Assembly: GCA_963767245.1 (NCBI GenBank)
Contig: CAVYDG010000023.1
Span: 248,001 to 312,000 of the forward strand
DNA: 64,000 bases
Direction: 5' to 3'
Source of the DNA: Roseiarcus sp963767245
GTDB lineage: Bacteria > Pseudomonadota > Alphaproteobacteria > Rhizobiales > Beijerinckiaceae
In this document: in pieces, positions 36,216 through 44,954 of the stretch
How the letters are laid out: each line of letters opens with the position of its first letter
Numbering within the stretch: position 1 is the stretch's first letter
Translations under genes and position numbers: made by a program
Notes under the pieces: model-generated
Told to the model about the DNA's origin: nothing
What the model saw: only the letters and a program-made list of their open reading frames with translations
Databases searched by the model: none

Positions 36216-36516
36216 AATTCGAGGCTCCCGTTTCGGAGCTTAAATCATGTCCACGGCAGCGTGATCAACCCGCAATGGGTCATCGCTGCGTCGCTAATGC
36301 CCTGAATCTACTTCCGCTTTCGGCGGCATAGCTGACATGGCCGGACTTGCTGCTGGCTCGATTCGGTCGCGAATGACCCCAAGCCGACATGGCGGCACGA
36401 TGTCGGGGCTGGCGCGCCGTGGCCGCTGAAGATGGGCACTACGTGTTCGCCGTGGCGCTATGATGCAACGGTTCAATTTTGCCAACCGCCTTGCGACAGG
36501 ACGGGAAGGAGGTGTC
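36216..36516. repeat. Spacer with a dispersed Rhizobiales remnant
   Basis: The stretch around 36305-36345 (minus strand encoding SAMPPKAEVDSGH) matches a peptide remnant, MSAMPPKAD-like, that I recall from many Bradyrhizobium and Rhodopseudomonas intergenic sequences. The rest of the spacer has no gene. At its right end AAGGAGGTG (36506-36514) is the ribosome-binding site of the next gene. Confidence 0.4.
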
Positions 36517-36970
36517 ATGCCAAAAACGATCGCGGTATTGGGCTCTGCTCTATTCTTCGTCGTCGCGCCCTTGGTGCTGGCGGGGTTCGTCCCATGGTGG
36601 ATCACACATTGGGAGTTCCGGCCGGCTTTTTCCGGCTTTGAACTGACCCGCGCCATCGGACTTATGTTGATCATTGCCGGAGTGCCCGGAGTTGTGGATT
36701 CATTTGCCCGTTTTGCGCTGGAGGGGCTGGGGACGCCCGCCCCGATCGCGCCGCCACAAAAGCTCGTAGTGACTGGCCTTTATCGCTACGTGCGAAATCC
36801 GATCTACATCGCGGTCGTCGCGGTCATTTTTGGTCAGGCCCTTTTGTTTGGTGACTGGCGTCTCCTCTGGTACGGCGCGCTACTCTGGCTTTTTTTTCAT
36901 GCCTGGGTGGTGATGATCGAAGAACCGACGCTCAAGCAAACATTCGGCACGGAGTACGAGAGCTTTCGGA

Positions 36971-38131
36971 CTAGTACCTCGTCACAGAGGTTTTGACTCT
37001 TTGATTTTGGTCTGATTTGAGCGTGGGCTTCGGGTAAGTGCGCCCCATTTTGGCGCGGGCTTTTTGGGTTGTGAACATCCAGTTGATGCGGGAGCATTCG
37101 GCGTTGCGTCGCTTCTCCCAAGCGGCGGTCTCGGCGACAAGCGGGGTGTAGCTTTCGATGCGCCGATCGAGACATTGACTGGCCAGGACGCCGATCTCGA
37201 TCTCGACCATGTTCAGCCAGCTGGCGTGCTTGGGGACGTAGTGGAACTCCAGCCGGCGCAGCACCCGTCGCGCTTCGTCGGCTGGGAAAGTCTGGTAGAG
37301 CGCGCCGGCGGAATGGGTCGACAGGTTGTCGAGCACCACGCGAATGCGCTGCGCCTCGGGATAATGGACATCGGTGAGGTCGCGCATGCAGACGGCGAAG
37401 TCTTCCGCGGCGCGCCGTTCGGTGACCTTCACCTTGCGCCAGGGGCGGTTCACATCCAAGAACACGAACAGGTTCGCGGTTCCGTTGCGTTTATATTCGC
37501 AGTCGTAGCGCTCGATTTGCCCCGGCTTGGGCGGGATCGGCCGGCGGACCTCGCCGATGAGCTGGATCGGGCTCTCGTCGAAGCAGACCACCGGGCGCTC
37601 GGGATCGGGCGCTTCGGAATAAAGATCGAGCACGTCCTCCATACGGGCGACGTAGTCGGCGTCGACCTGCGGAATGCACCACATGTCCTTGCGCCATGGC
37701 TTGAGGTCATTTTCGGCCAAGCGCCGACGCACCGTCTCGCGCGACACACTCTCGTGCGCAGTCAGCCTGACCAGTTCACCCGACAGCAGCTCCAGCGTCC
37801 AGCGAGCGCGGCCCGCGGGTGGACTCGAACAGGCCGTTGCCACCAGCAGGGCTTCCTCCTTGCCCGAGAGCTTGCGGTTTGCTCCGGGGCGCGGCTCTTC
37901 GCTGAGCGCCGCCTCCAGGTTGCCGAGGACGAAGCGGCGCTTAGTCCGATAGACGGTCGAGCTGCCCGCGCCGACATTGGTCGCGATCGCCTCGTCGCTG
38001 GCGCCGCCATCCGCCGCCAACAATATCTGCGCCCGCTTGAGCCTGCGTGCCGCATGCTTGCCGCCGCTCAGAAGCTCCGTCAGTTCGGTGCGTTCGGTTT
38101 GGCTGAGTTCGACCCGATAGCGTACATTCAT
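36971..38131 (-). CDS. IS630-family transposase, copy 1
   Basis: A 386-residue transposase. Residues 1-110 form HTH domains (RRLKRAQILLAADGGASDEA). The DDE core has RPVVCFDESPIQLIGE, IRVVLDNLSTHSAGALY and KHASWLNMVEIEIGVL, giving Asp, Asp and Glu. ATG 38131 was chosen because MNVRYRVELSQTERTELTEL is the usual start and a GAGG-type ribosome-binding site precedes it. The stop TAG lies in the flanking CTAG. It is identical to copy 2 as far as I can read. Confidence 0.92.
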   Translation of the reverse strand: MNVRYRVELSQTERTELTELLSGGKHAARRLKRAQILLAADGGASDEAIATNVGAGSSTVYRTKRRFVLGNLEAALSEEPRPGANRKLSGKEEALLVATACSSPPAGRARWTLELLSGELVRLTAHESVSRETVRRRLAENDLKPWRKDMWCIPQVDADYVARMEDVLDLYSEAPDPERPVVCFDESPIQLIGEVRRPIPPKPGQIERYDCEYKRNGTANLFVFLDVNRPWRKVKVTERRAAEDFAVCMRDLTDVHYPEAQRIRVVLDNLSTHSAGALYQTFPADEARRVLRRLEFHYVPKHASWLNMVEIEIGVLASQCLDRRIESYTPLVAETAAWEKRRNAECSRINWMFTTQKARAKMGRTYPKPTLKSDQNQRVKTSVTRY

Positions 38132-38470
38132 CCGTGCCTCCTCGTGTTGAGGCACGCACGAACAGCTGAATCGGATGGCCGGAGTGAGTCGCCCTGCAAA
38201 AACCTTCACACTCAGGCAGGGCCAATATCTGGCGTTTATCCACCTCTACACGCGCCTGCACCGCCGGCCGCCGGCCGAAACTGAGATGCAGGACTATTTT
38301 CGCGTCAGCCCGCCTTCCGTGCACCAGATGGTACTGACGCTCGAACAAGCTGGCTTCATTAGGCGGCAGCCAAGAACCGCCCGCAGCATCGAACTGCTCG
38401 TTGATCCGACACAGCTGCCAGAGTTACTTTGACCCCCGATTCAACCGGTCAAGATCACTGTGCCGAGGTA
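36975..38470 (-). mobile_element. IS630-family element with LexA-like passenger, copy 1
   Basis: 1,496 bp flanked by CTAG on both sides (36971-36974 and 38471-38474). The ends are imperfect inverted repeats: TACCTCGTCACAGAGG on the left against TACCTCGGCACAGTGA on the right. It encodes a transposase on the minus strand and, divergently, a small winged-helix protein on the plus strand. It lies head-to-tail with copy 2. Confidence 0.88.
38175..38432 (+). CDS. LexA-type winged-helix passenger protein, copy 1 (intact)
   Basis: An 85-residue protein matching the DNA-binding domain of LexA: LRQGQYLAFIHLYTRLHRRP, then AETEMQDYFRVSPPSVHQMV (HTH) and LEQAGFIRRQPRTARSIELL (wing). The C-terminal protease domain of LexA is absent. 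It is divergent from the transposase gene, with 43 bp between starts, where it could repress the transposase promoter. Copy 2 has a frameshifted version. A role as a transposition regulator is inference. Confidence 0.8.
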   Translation: MAGVSRPAKTFTLRQGQYLAFIHLYTRLHRRPPAETEMQDYFRVSPPSVHQMVLTLEQAGFIRRQPRTARSIELLVDPTQLPELL

Positions 38471-39631
38471 CTAGTACCTCGTCACAGAGGTTTTGACTCT
38501 TTGATTTTGGTCTGATTTGAGCGTGGGCTTCGGGTAAGTGCGCCCCATTTTGGCGCGGGCTTTTTGGGTTGTGAACATCCAGTTGATGCGGGAGCATTCG
38601 GCGTTGCGTCGCTTCTCCCAAGCGGCGGTCTCGGCGACAAGCGGGGTGTAGCTTTCGATGCGCCGATCGAGACATTGACTGGCCAGGACGCCGATCTCGA
38701 TCTCGACCATGTTCAGCCAGCTGGCGTGCTTGGGGACGTAGTGGAACTCCAGCCGGCGCAGCACCCGTCGCGCTTCGTCGGCTGGGAAAGTCTGGTAGAG
38801 CGCGCCGGCGGAATGGGTCGACAGGTTGTCGAGCACCACGCGAATGCGCTGCGCCTCGGGATAATGGACATCGGTGAGGTCGCGCATGCAGACGGCGAAG
38901 TCTTCCGCGGCGCGCCGTTCGGTGACCTTCACCTTGCGCCAGGGGCGGTTCACATCCAAGAACACGAACAGGTTCGCGGTTCCGTTGCGTTTATATTCGC
39001 AGTCGTAGCGCTCGATTTGCCCCGGCTTGGGCGGGATCGGCCGGCGGACCTCGCCGATGAGCTGGATCGGGCTCTCGTCGAAGCAGACCACCGGGCGCTC
39101 GGGATCGGGCGCTTCGGAATAAAGATCGAGCACGTCCTCCATACGGGCGACGTAGTCGGCGTCGACCTGCGGAATGCACCACATGTCCTTGCGCCATGGC
39201 TTGAGGTCATTTTCGGCCAAGCGCCGACGCACCGTCTCGCGCGACACACTCTCGTGCGCAGTCAGCCTGACCAGTTCACCCGACAGCAGCTCCAGCGTCC
39301 AGCGAGCGCGGCCCGCGGGTGGACTCGAACAGGCCGTTGCCACCAGCAGGGCTTCCTCCTTGCCCGAGAGCTTGCGGTTTGCTCCGGGGCGCGGCTCTTC
39401 GCTGAGCGCCGCCTCCAGGTTGCCGAGGACGAAGCGGCGCTTAGTCCGATAGACGGTCGAGCTGCCCGCGCCGACATTGGTCGCGATCGCCTCGTCGCTG
39501 GCGCCGCCATCCGCCGCCAACAATATCTGCGCCCGCTTGAGCCTGCGTGCCGCATGCTTGCCGCCGCTCAGAAGCTCCGTCAGTTCGGTGCGTTCGGTTT
39601 GGCTGAGTTCGACCCGATAGCGTACATTCAT
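38471..39631 (-). CDS. IS630-family transposase, copy 2
   Basis: The same 386-residue protein as in copy 1, with Asp in FDESPIQL, Asp in LDNLSTHS and Glu in NMVEIEIG. Intact and presumably functional. Its stop codon again falls in the CTAG that separates the copies. Confidence 0.92.
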   Translation of the reverse strand: MNVRYRVELSQTERTELTELLSGGKHAARRLKRAQILLAADGGASDEAIATNVGAGSSTVYRTKRRFVLGNLEAALSEEPRPGANRKLSGKEEALLVATACSSPPAGRARWTLELLSGELVRLTAHESVSRETVRRRLAENDLKPWRKDMWCIPQVDADYVARMEDVLDLYSEAPDPERPVVCFDESPIQLIGEVRRPIPPKPGQIERYDCEYKRNGTANLFVFLDVNRPWRKVKVTERRAAEDFAVCMRDLTDVHYPEAQRIRVVLDNLSTHSAGALYQTFPADEARRVLRRLEFHYVPKHASWLNMVEIEIGVLASQCLDRRIESYTPLVAETAAWEKRRNAECSRINWMFTTQKARAKMGRTYPKPTLKSDQNQRVKTSVTRY

Positions 39632-39969
39632 CCGTGCCTCCTCGTGTTGAGGCACGCACGAACAGCTGAATCGGATGGCCGGAGTGAGTCGCCCTGCAAA
39701 AACCTTCACACCCAGGCAGGGCCAATATCTGGCGTTTATCCACCTCTACACGCGCCTGCACCGCCGGCCGCCGGCCGAAACTGAGATGCAGGACTATTTT
39801 CGCGTCAGCCCGCCTTCCGTGCACCAGATGGTACTACGCTCGAACAAGCTGGCTTCATTAGGCGGCAGCCAAGAACCGCCCGCAGCATCGAACTGCTCGT
39901 TGATCCGACACAGCTGCCAGAGTTACTTTGACCCCCGATTCAACCGGTCAAGATCACTGTGCCGAGGTA
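38475..39969 (-). mobile_element. IS630-family element, copy 2 (tandem)
   Basis: 1,495 bp, a direct repeat of copy 1 at a 1,500-bp offset, bounded by CTAG at 38471-38474 and 39970-39973. The only differences I see are a T-to-C change near 39711 and a single-base deletion near 39835, both in the passenger region. The near identity implies recent duplication. Confidence 0.88.
39675..39931 (+). pseudogene. LexA-type passenger gene, copy 2, frameshifted
   Basis: Same start as copy 1, but a proline replaces leucine early (FTPRQGQY instead of FTLRQGQY). One base is lost in GGTACTACGCTCG (copy 1: GGTACTGACGCTCG), so the wing and the end of the HTH are lost. The shifted frame reads out of the element into the methyltransferase tail and stops at 40019, giving a chance 114-residue fusion. 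Confidence 0.8.
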
Positions 39970-40019
39970 CTAGTGTGCCGCGCTGGATTCCGCGGTTGAC
40001 GCCATGGCGAGCCCCGTAA

Positions 40020-40477
40020 CGCGAGCATCATGACGACGGGCACTGCCTTCGCTAAGGTCCAAGCGCGCCTCTCCTCCCTGATCGGGTGCAGCAGCTGCGC
40101 GGCGCAGGGGTCGCGGCCACAAAAAATAATTTGAGGGGGTGGCAGCTTCAGCAGGCTGGCGTGGGCGTCGGGTGCGGGCCTGGGCCGCTGAGGAACGCCG
40201 GCATCGGTTCGCCGGGGTGTGGACATACGATCCGGAAAAACTCCCGCCCGCGCCGAAGAGGTGATCGAATAGGACGCTATTTGCTGCACTGCATTAGTCG
40301 GCAATCGCCCTTCGCGTCGCTTCGCCGCGCTGCGGAATTTAGTCGCTATCGGGGCATAGCGGACTCTAGCAAGTCGACTCCCCAGCAGGTTTATGGGTTC
40401 GCGGCCTAGTGCACATCATCTCCGGAACCTGCCCTAGTGTCCATACAGGTTGGGGGACGCGGGCGGGATGGCCGCCC
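40020..40477. repeat. Spacer with dispersed remnant
   Basis: No gene is supported. On the minus strand, 40235-40300 encodes QQIASYSITSSARAGVFPD, a peptide remnant of the SYSITSSARA kind that I recall as a dispersed repeat in Bradyrhizobium-like genomes. The rest is GC-rich non-coding DNA. Confidence 0.4.
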
Positions 40478-40804
40478 TCAGCGCGAACCGAAGCGGCGGC
40501 GAGGCGTCGCGTCGATGTCGATGAGGTTCAGCTCCGAGACAAGGCTCGTTGGGGGGTCGGGTGCCGGCGAGATTGAGGGGAGGCTTTGACGAAGGCTTAG
40601 TCGCCTTTGCGCCTCGGCAAAGCTCGCGTCTATCTCGTGGGTCACCAGCCCATAAAGCACTTTATGCCTGCGAGAGCGCATTTGCGCGGCAAGCTCAGCC
40701 AAGTACGCGGCTTCGTCGTGCGCGCGAAGACCAAATCGCGTGATCAGGTCTGTCGCAACTGCCGCGACCTCACCCCTTCGCGGATCAAAGAACGGCAGTC
40801 GCAT
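40478..40804 (-). CDS. Hypothetical protein
   Basis: A 108-residue protein starting MRLPFFDPRRGEVAAVATDL. It is helical and charged, with a proline-rich stretch near the C-terminus (SISPAPDPPTSLVSELNLID). Composition is gene-like. No family is recognised, and there is no conserved neighbour. Confidence 0.45.
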   Translation of the reverse strand: MRLPFFDPRRGEVAAVATDLITRFGLRAHDEAAYLAELAAQMRSRRHKVLYGLVTHEIDASFAEAQRRLSLRQSLPSISPAPDPPTSLVSELNLIDIDATPRRRFGSR

Positions 40805-41794
40805 CGAGAAACCCTCGAGTTGCCGACTACAACGCCTGAGCAGGCGAGTAGTTGCTCAAATCAACAAAAGGCGCGGCCCTGAGTTAAGCGCAAGCTCAGC
40901 CGGCACAGGTCTTAGTCACCGCTTTGTTTCAAGGCGAAGGCCAAGCTCGGCGAAGAGATGGCGAAGGGTTGACAAGCCCCGCGCCGGCGCATGTCGACGC
41001 GGGGCGAATTGCGCGCTCGGGGTCACAAGCCGAAGCGCGACTTCGCGAATCATGCGGCCAAGGCGACGTCGTGCCAATGGGTATAAATGCGGAGGCGAAG
41101 CGGGCCGCCAAGGGCTGGGGGGCAAAAACCTGGCGGCCCTGACCACGGAGGAGATCAGCCTCGTCGTGGCTGATCCAGCGATATCCTGCGATCGCCGGAA
41201 AAAAATGGCCCCGCGACTTTCGCCAGGGGGGCCCAAGGTTGACCTCGACGAGGCATGCGCTCCCGATCGAGGTTGCCGCGTTGGTTCGCTTCGGTGTCGG
41301 GCCGACAAACCTAACGCCAGCCCTCGATCACGGCCGGGCCCTGCGTCGCTTGCGCGCAAGTTCGATCGTGGCGTCCAAGACGTGTCGGAAGTCGCCAGTG
41401 CACATTCGCGCCCTGAACAGCGCGTGAACAACGTCAACTTCGTTATTGAGGTCGACGGCGTTGGGTATTTCGGCGGCGACGATCCGCACGCGCGCCCAGC
41501 GCTTGCCTGCGCCATTCGCGTGCGGTGTGTGGGGTCCGGCTAGGCCCCGGCTGCAGAACCCGCAGCTGAAGCCTAAGAAGCGAGAGCGGACTGGGATTGC
41601 CCTCATCGCCGGCCGGGTGTTTTCAAAAAATGGCGGAACAGCAAGCGGACTTTCACCGCCTCGCCTGCAGACGAGGCCGGAATTGAGGTGGGCGTCGGCA
41701 ATTTGCGCGGCGAAATTCTGTCGCTCTTTGCGCCTCCGGGCGCCGTAGCGATTGAAGCGAATCCGATTTACAAAAGCGGGGGGCGCCCGGGCCT
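40805..41794. other. Degenerate region without an intact gene
   Basis: Nearly 1 kb with overlapping Arg-rich frames on both strands and no convincing start. A minus-strand stretch at about 41328-41470 (EIPNAVDLNNEVDVVHALFR) has gene-like composition and may be a fragment of a helical protein. Another + strand piece near 41640-41760 resembles coding DNA but matches nothing I know. I read this as decayed sequence. Confidence 0.35.
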
Positions 41795-42115
41795 GCTGCT
41801 CCTCCCTCGCCGGTCGCCGCGGACTGGCCGAGCTACAACAAAACGCTAACCTCCGAGCGCTTCTCCGACCTCAGCCAGATCAACACGAAGAACGTCCCCA
41901 GGCTCAAGGTCTCATGTACCTACGACACATGGCGACTGACGAGCATGGAGACGGGCCTGATCATGGTGGAGGGCGCGCTTATCGGTACGACCGAATTCGA
42001 TATCTTTTCGATCGACCCTTCGACCTGCGCCGAGAACTGGCGCACGCATGAGGAGTATCCGGCCTACATTCTGCCGACCACCAATCGGGACGGCGGCCGT
42101 GCCGAAATATCGGCC
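41795..42115 (+). pseudogene. N-terminal fragment of a PQQ-dependent alcohol dehydrogenase
   Basis: The frame reads ...SPVAADWPSYNKTLTSERFSDLSQIN, then VPRLKVSCTYDTWRLTSMETG and LIGTTEFDIFSIDPSTCAENW, the first blades of a quinoprotein (PQQ) beta-propeller dehydrogenase after its signal peptide. Similarity stops after ILPTTNRDGGRA, and the catalytic parts are missing. The fragment fits a methylotroph or alcohol-oxidising ancestor. Confidence 0.6.
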
Positions 42116-42327
42116 ATTCCCGATGGTGCGGCGAATGCGGTAAGTTCACCCCTCCGGTCGAACCGGAGCGGAGCGTTTCGGCGAAGGGTCTGAGCGCTGA
42201 TCGGCCTGATAAGCGAACCGGCGAGGGTAGGCCCGCCGAACCTTTCACACTACACCTTCGCCCGCGTCGGCGAGTGGTCGGCTCCGGGGCCGCACGCCAA
42301 CGGCCCCGTGCCCGATATCTTAGCTGA

Positions 42328-43965
42328 TCAATAGTCCATACCGCCCATGCCGCCGCCGCCCGGCATGGCAGGAGCCTCCTTCTTCTTCGGCGTCTCGGCG
42401 ACCATAGCCTCGGTCGTGATCATGAGGCCGGCGATCGAGGCCGCGTCCTGCAGCGCGACCCGTACAACCTTTGCCGGGTCGACAATGCCAGCGCTCAGCA
42501 TGTCGACATATTGCTCGGTCTGGGCGTCGAAGCCATAGGACTGCGACTTGTTCTCAAGCACCTTGCCGACAACAATCGAACCCTCCACGCCCGAATTCTC
42601 GGCGATCTGGCGGATCGGCGATTTAAGCGCCCTGAGCACGATGTTGATGCCGGCCTGAATATCGGCATTGGCGTCGCTGAGCTTGCCGATCGCCGCCTTG
42701 GCGCGCAGCAACGCGACCCCTCCGCCCGAAACGATCCCTTCTTCAACCGCCGCCTTGGTTGCGTGCATGGCGTCGTCGACGCGGTCCTTCTTTTCCTTGA
42801 CCTCAACCTCGGTCGAACCGCCGACCCGGATCACCGCCACTCCGCCGGCCAATTTGGCCAGCCGCTCCTGTAGCTTCTCCTTGTCATAGTCGGAGGTCGT
42901 CTCCTCAATCTGCGCCTTGATCTGGGAAATGCGGCCCTCGATGTCCTTCTTCGACCCGGCGCCGTCGATGATCGTGGTGTTCTCCTTCTCGATCCGCACC
43001 CGCTTGGCGCGGCCGAGCATCTGTAGGGTCACGTTCTCAAGCTTGATGCCGAGGTCCTCGGCGATCATCGTGCCGGCGGTGAGGACCGCAATGTCCTCAA
43101 GCATCGCCTTGCGGCGATCGCCAAAGCCCGGCGCCTTCACGGCGGCAACCTTGAGGCCGCCACGCAGCTTATTGACGACCAGCGTCGCCAGGGCCTCGCC
43201 CTCGATGTCCTCGGCGACAATGACCAATGGTTTGCCAGACTGGACAACGGCCTCAAGGATCGGGAGCATGGGCTGAAGCGAAGACAGCTTCTTCTCATGG
43301 ATGAGGATATAGGCGTCCTCGAGCTCGGCCAGCATCTTCTCGGCGTTGGTGACGAAATAGGGCGAGAGATAGCCGCGGTCGAACTGCATGCCCTCGACGA
43401 CGTCGAGCTCAGTCTCCGCGGTCTTCGCCTCCTCGACGGTAATCACGCCCTCATTGCCGACCTTCTTCATCGCGTCGGAGATCATCTTGCCGATCGCCTT
43501 GTCGCCGTTGGCAGCGATGGTGCCGATCTGGGCGATCTCGTCGGAGGACTGCACCTTCTTGGCGCGGCGTTCGATGTCTTTGACGACCGCCGTTGTCGCG
43601 ATATCGATGCCGCGCTTCAAGTCCATCGGATTCATGCCGGCGGCGACCAGCTTGAGGCCTTCCTTCATGATCGAGGCGGCCAGCACTGTCGCGGTGGTGG
43701 TGCCGTCGCCGGCAAGGTCGTTGGTTTTCGAAGCCACCTCCCGCACCATCTGGGCGCCCATGTTCTCGAACTTGTCTTCGAGCTCGATCTCCTTGGCGAC
43801 GGTGACTTCGTCCTTGGTGATCCGGGGCGCGCCATATGATTTGTCGAGGATGACGTTGCGGCCTTTCGGGCCCAGCGTCACTTTTACGGCGTTGTTGAGG
43901 ATATCGACGCCGCGCAGCAAGCGGTCGCGGGCGTCGGAGGAGAAGCGTACGTCTTTCGCGGGCAT
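42328..43965 (-). CDS. groL: 60-kDa chaperonin GroEL
   Basis: A 545-residue chaperonin subunit forming the 14-mer folding chamber with GroES. The sequence is canonical throughout: VTLGPKGRNVILDKSYGAPR, AGDGTTTATVLA (ATPase Asp87 region), EGMQFDRGYLSPYF and GGVAVIRVGGSTEVEVKEKK, ending in the GGGGMGGMDY tail. It follows groS by 46 bp in the usual operon. Expression is probably controlled by HrcA through the CIRCE element at 44414-44440. Confidence 0.97.
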   Translation of the reverse strand: MPAKDVRFSSDARDRLLRGVDILNNAVKVTLGPKGRNVILDKSYGAPRITKDEVTVAKEIELEDKFENMGAQMVREVASKTNDLAGDGTTTATVLAASIMKEGLKLVAAGMNPMDLKRGIDIATTAVVKDIERRAKKVQSSDEIAQIGTIAANGDKAIGKMISDAMKKVGNEGVITVEEAKTAETELDVVEGMQFDRGYLSPYFVTNAEKMLAELEDAYILIHEKKLSSLQPMLPILEAVVQSGKPLVIVAEDIEGEALATLVVNKLRGGLKVAAVKAPGFGDRRKAMLEDIAVLTAGTMIAEDLGIKLENVTLQMLGRAKRVRIEKENTTIIDGAGSKKDIEGRISQIKAQIEETTSDYDKEKLQERLAKLAGGVAVIRVGGSTEVEVKEKKDRVDDAMHATKAAVEEGIVSGGGVALLRAKAAIGKLSDANADIQAGINIVLRALKSPIRQIAENSGVEGSIVVGKVLENKSQSYGFDAQTEQYVDMLSAGIVDPAKVVRVALQDAASIAGLMITTEAMVAETPKKKEAPAMPGGGGMGGMDY

Positions 43966-44011
43966 GGTTTCACTCCCTGGTTTGACCCTGGTTTGAGATG
44001 AAGGACGGGCG

Positions 44012-44329
44012 TCAGGCCGCCTTTTTCTTCGTCGCGCTTGCGCCCTCGATGACGCCCATGACGTCGGACTCTTTCATGATCAGAAGATCCTCCCCATCAA
44101 TCTTGACCTCGGTGCCGGACCATTTGCCGAACAGCACCCGGTCACCGGCCTTGAGATCAAGCGGAACGAGCTTGCCGCTCTCGTCCCGGGCGCCGGGCCC
44201 CGCGGCGATGACCTCGCCCTCTTGCGGCTTTTCCTTAGCCGTATCGGGAATGATGATGCCCCCCTTCGTCTTTTCCTCTCCTTCAATGCGGCGGATGACG
44301 ACACGGTCGTGCAATGGACGGAATTTCAT
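44012..44329 (-). CDS. groS: 10-kDa co-chaperonin GroES
   Basis: A 105-residue lid of the GroEL chamber. MKFRPLHDRVVIRRIEGEEK is the standard start and GGIIIPDTAKEKPQEGEVIA contains the mobile loop. KVPLDLKAGDRVLF-like residues (KLVPLDLKAGDRVLFGKWSG) and VDGEDLLIMKESDVMGVIE complete the fold. The Ala/Lys-rich tail (EGASATKKKAA) is slightly longer than usual. Confidence 0.97.
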   Translation of the reverse strand: MKFRPLHDRVVIRRIEGEEKTKGGIIIPDTAKEKPQEGEVIAAGPGARDESGKLVPLDLKAGDRVLFGKWSGTEVKIDGEDLLIMKESDVMGVIEGASATKKKAA

Positions 44330-44413
44330 GAGTTTCGCTCCCGGTTTGACCTGCCGCTTCGGGCGACGCGTCTCGGCGCCCGACGCGGTCTCAAGCGGGG
44401 TAGATAGCCGTTG

Positions 44414-44440
44414 CTAGCACTTGTTACAAGAGAGTGCCAG
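44414..44440 (-). promoter_or_regulatory. CIRCE heat-shock operator upstream of groES
   Basis: CTAGCACTT-N9-GAGTGCCAG matches the CIRCE consensus TTAGCACTC-N9-GAGTGCTAA at 14 of 18 positions with the correct 9-bp spacer. It lies 85 bp before the groES start. CIRCE is bound by the repressor HrcA, so the operon is probably heat-inducible through HrcA. Confidence 0.8.
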
Positions 44441-44954
44441 CATCCAGCCAAACGCTCTCGGTCTACGCCCGCTGCAGGGGGCAGGCGAAGCGGTCACCAC
44501 CACGGCTTCGAGTTGAACGCAGCACCATCGGACCAAGTTGGTCGCCATGTATATTCCAACTCGGCAAATTTGACGACGCGGGCGCCCGCACCCAGTCGGG
44601 TGCGCCAAAGATAGGCATTCGAGAGATCCGCCGCTAACATGTCTGCTGTTGCAAGCGACGCGCCTTGAAGCTGTGCGCCGACGAGCGACGCGCCCTGAAG
44701 CCGCGCCTGCTCAAGTGACGCTCCGAGCAGCTTTGCGCCCGCGAGCGACGCGCCTTGAAGCTGCGCGCCGACGAGCGACGCGCCCTGAAGCTGCGCGCCG
44801 ACGAGCCACGCGCCCTGAAGCTCGGCTGAATCAAGCAACGCGCCCTGGAGTTCAGCCTGACCGAGCGACGTACCCTGGAGATGCGCGCCCTTAAGGGATG
44901 CGCCCTGGAAATGTGCGCATCCCGGTAAGCCATCCGCCAGCGTGATGTTGCAGC

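Larger units (their letters stand above)
36517..40019 (+). pseudogene. Isoprenylcysteine methyltransferase-like membrane protein gene, split by two IS630 copies
   Basis: The 5' part (36517-36974) encodes MPKTIAVLGSALFFVVAPLV, several membrane helices and the ICMT/PEMT signature LVVTGLYRYVRNPIYIAVVA and EEPTLKQTFGTEYESFR. The 3' tail (after 39973) supplies VPRWIPRLTPWRAP and a stop. Removing both IS copies and one CTAG duplicate gives CGG-ACT-AGT-GTG-CCG, an unbroken frame of about 170 residues. AAGGAGGTG before the ATG is an excellent ribosome-binding site. The natural substrate is unknown; bacterial members methylate varied lipids or small thiols. Confidence 0.85.

Noticed and set aside
37064..38284. 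406-codon + strand frames repeated at 37064 and 38564
   Set aside because: Both are antisense shadows of the IS630 transposase and only look conserved because the element is duplicated.
44634..44933. Alternative frames through the pentapeptide repeats
   Set aside because: The 15-bp repeat keeps several frames open; only the frame with A(D/N/E)LxGA-type pentapeptides joins the 5' half after IS removal.
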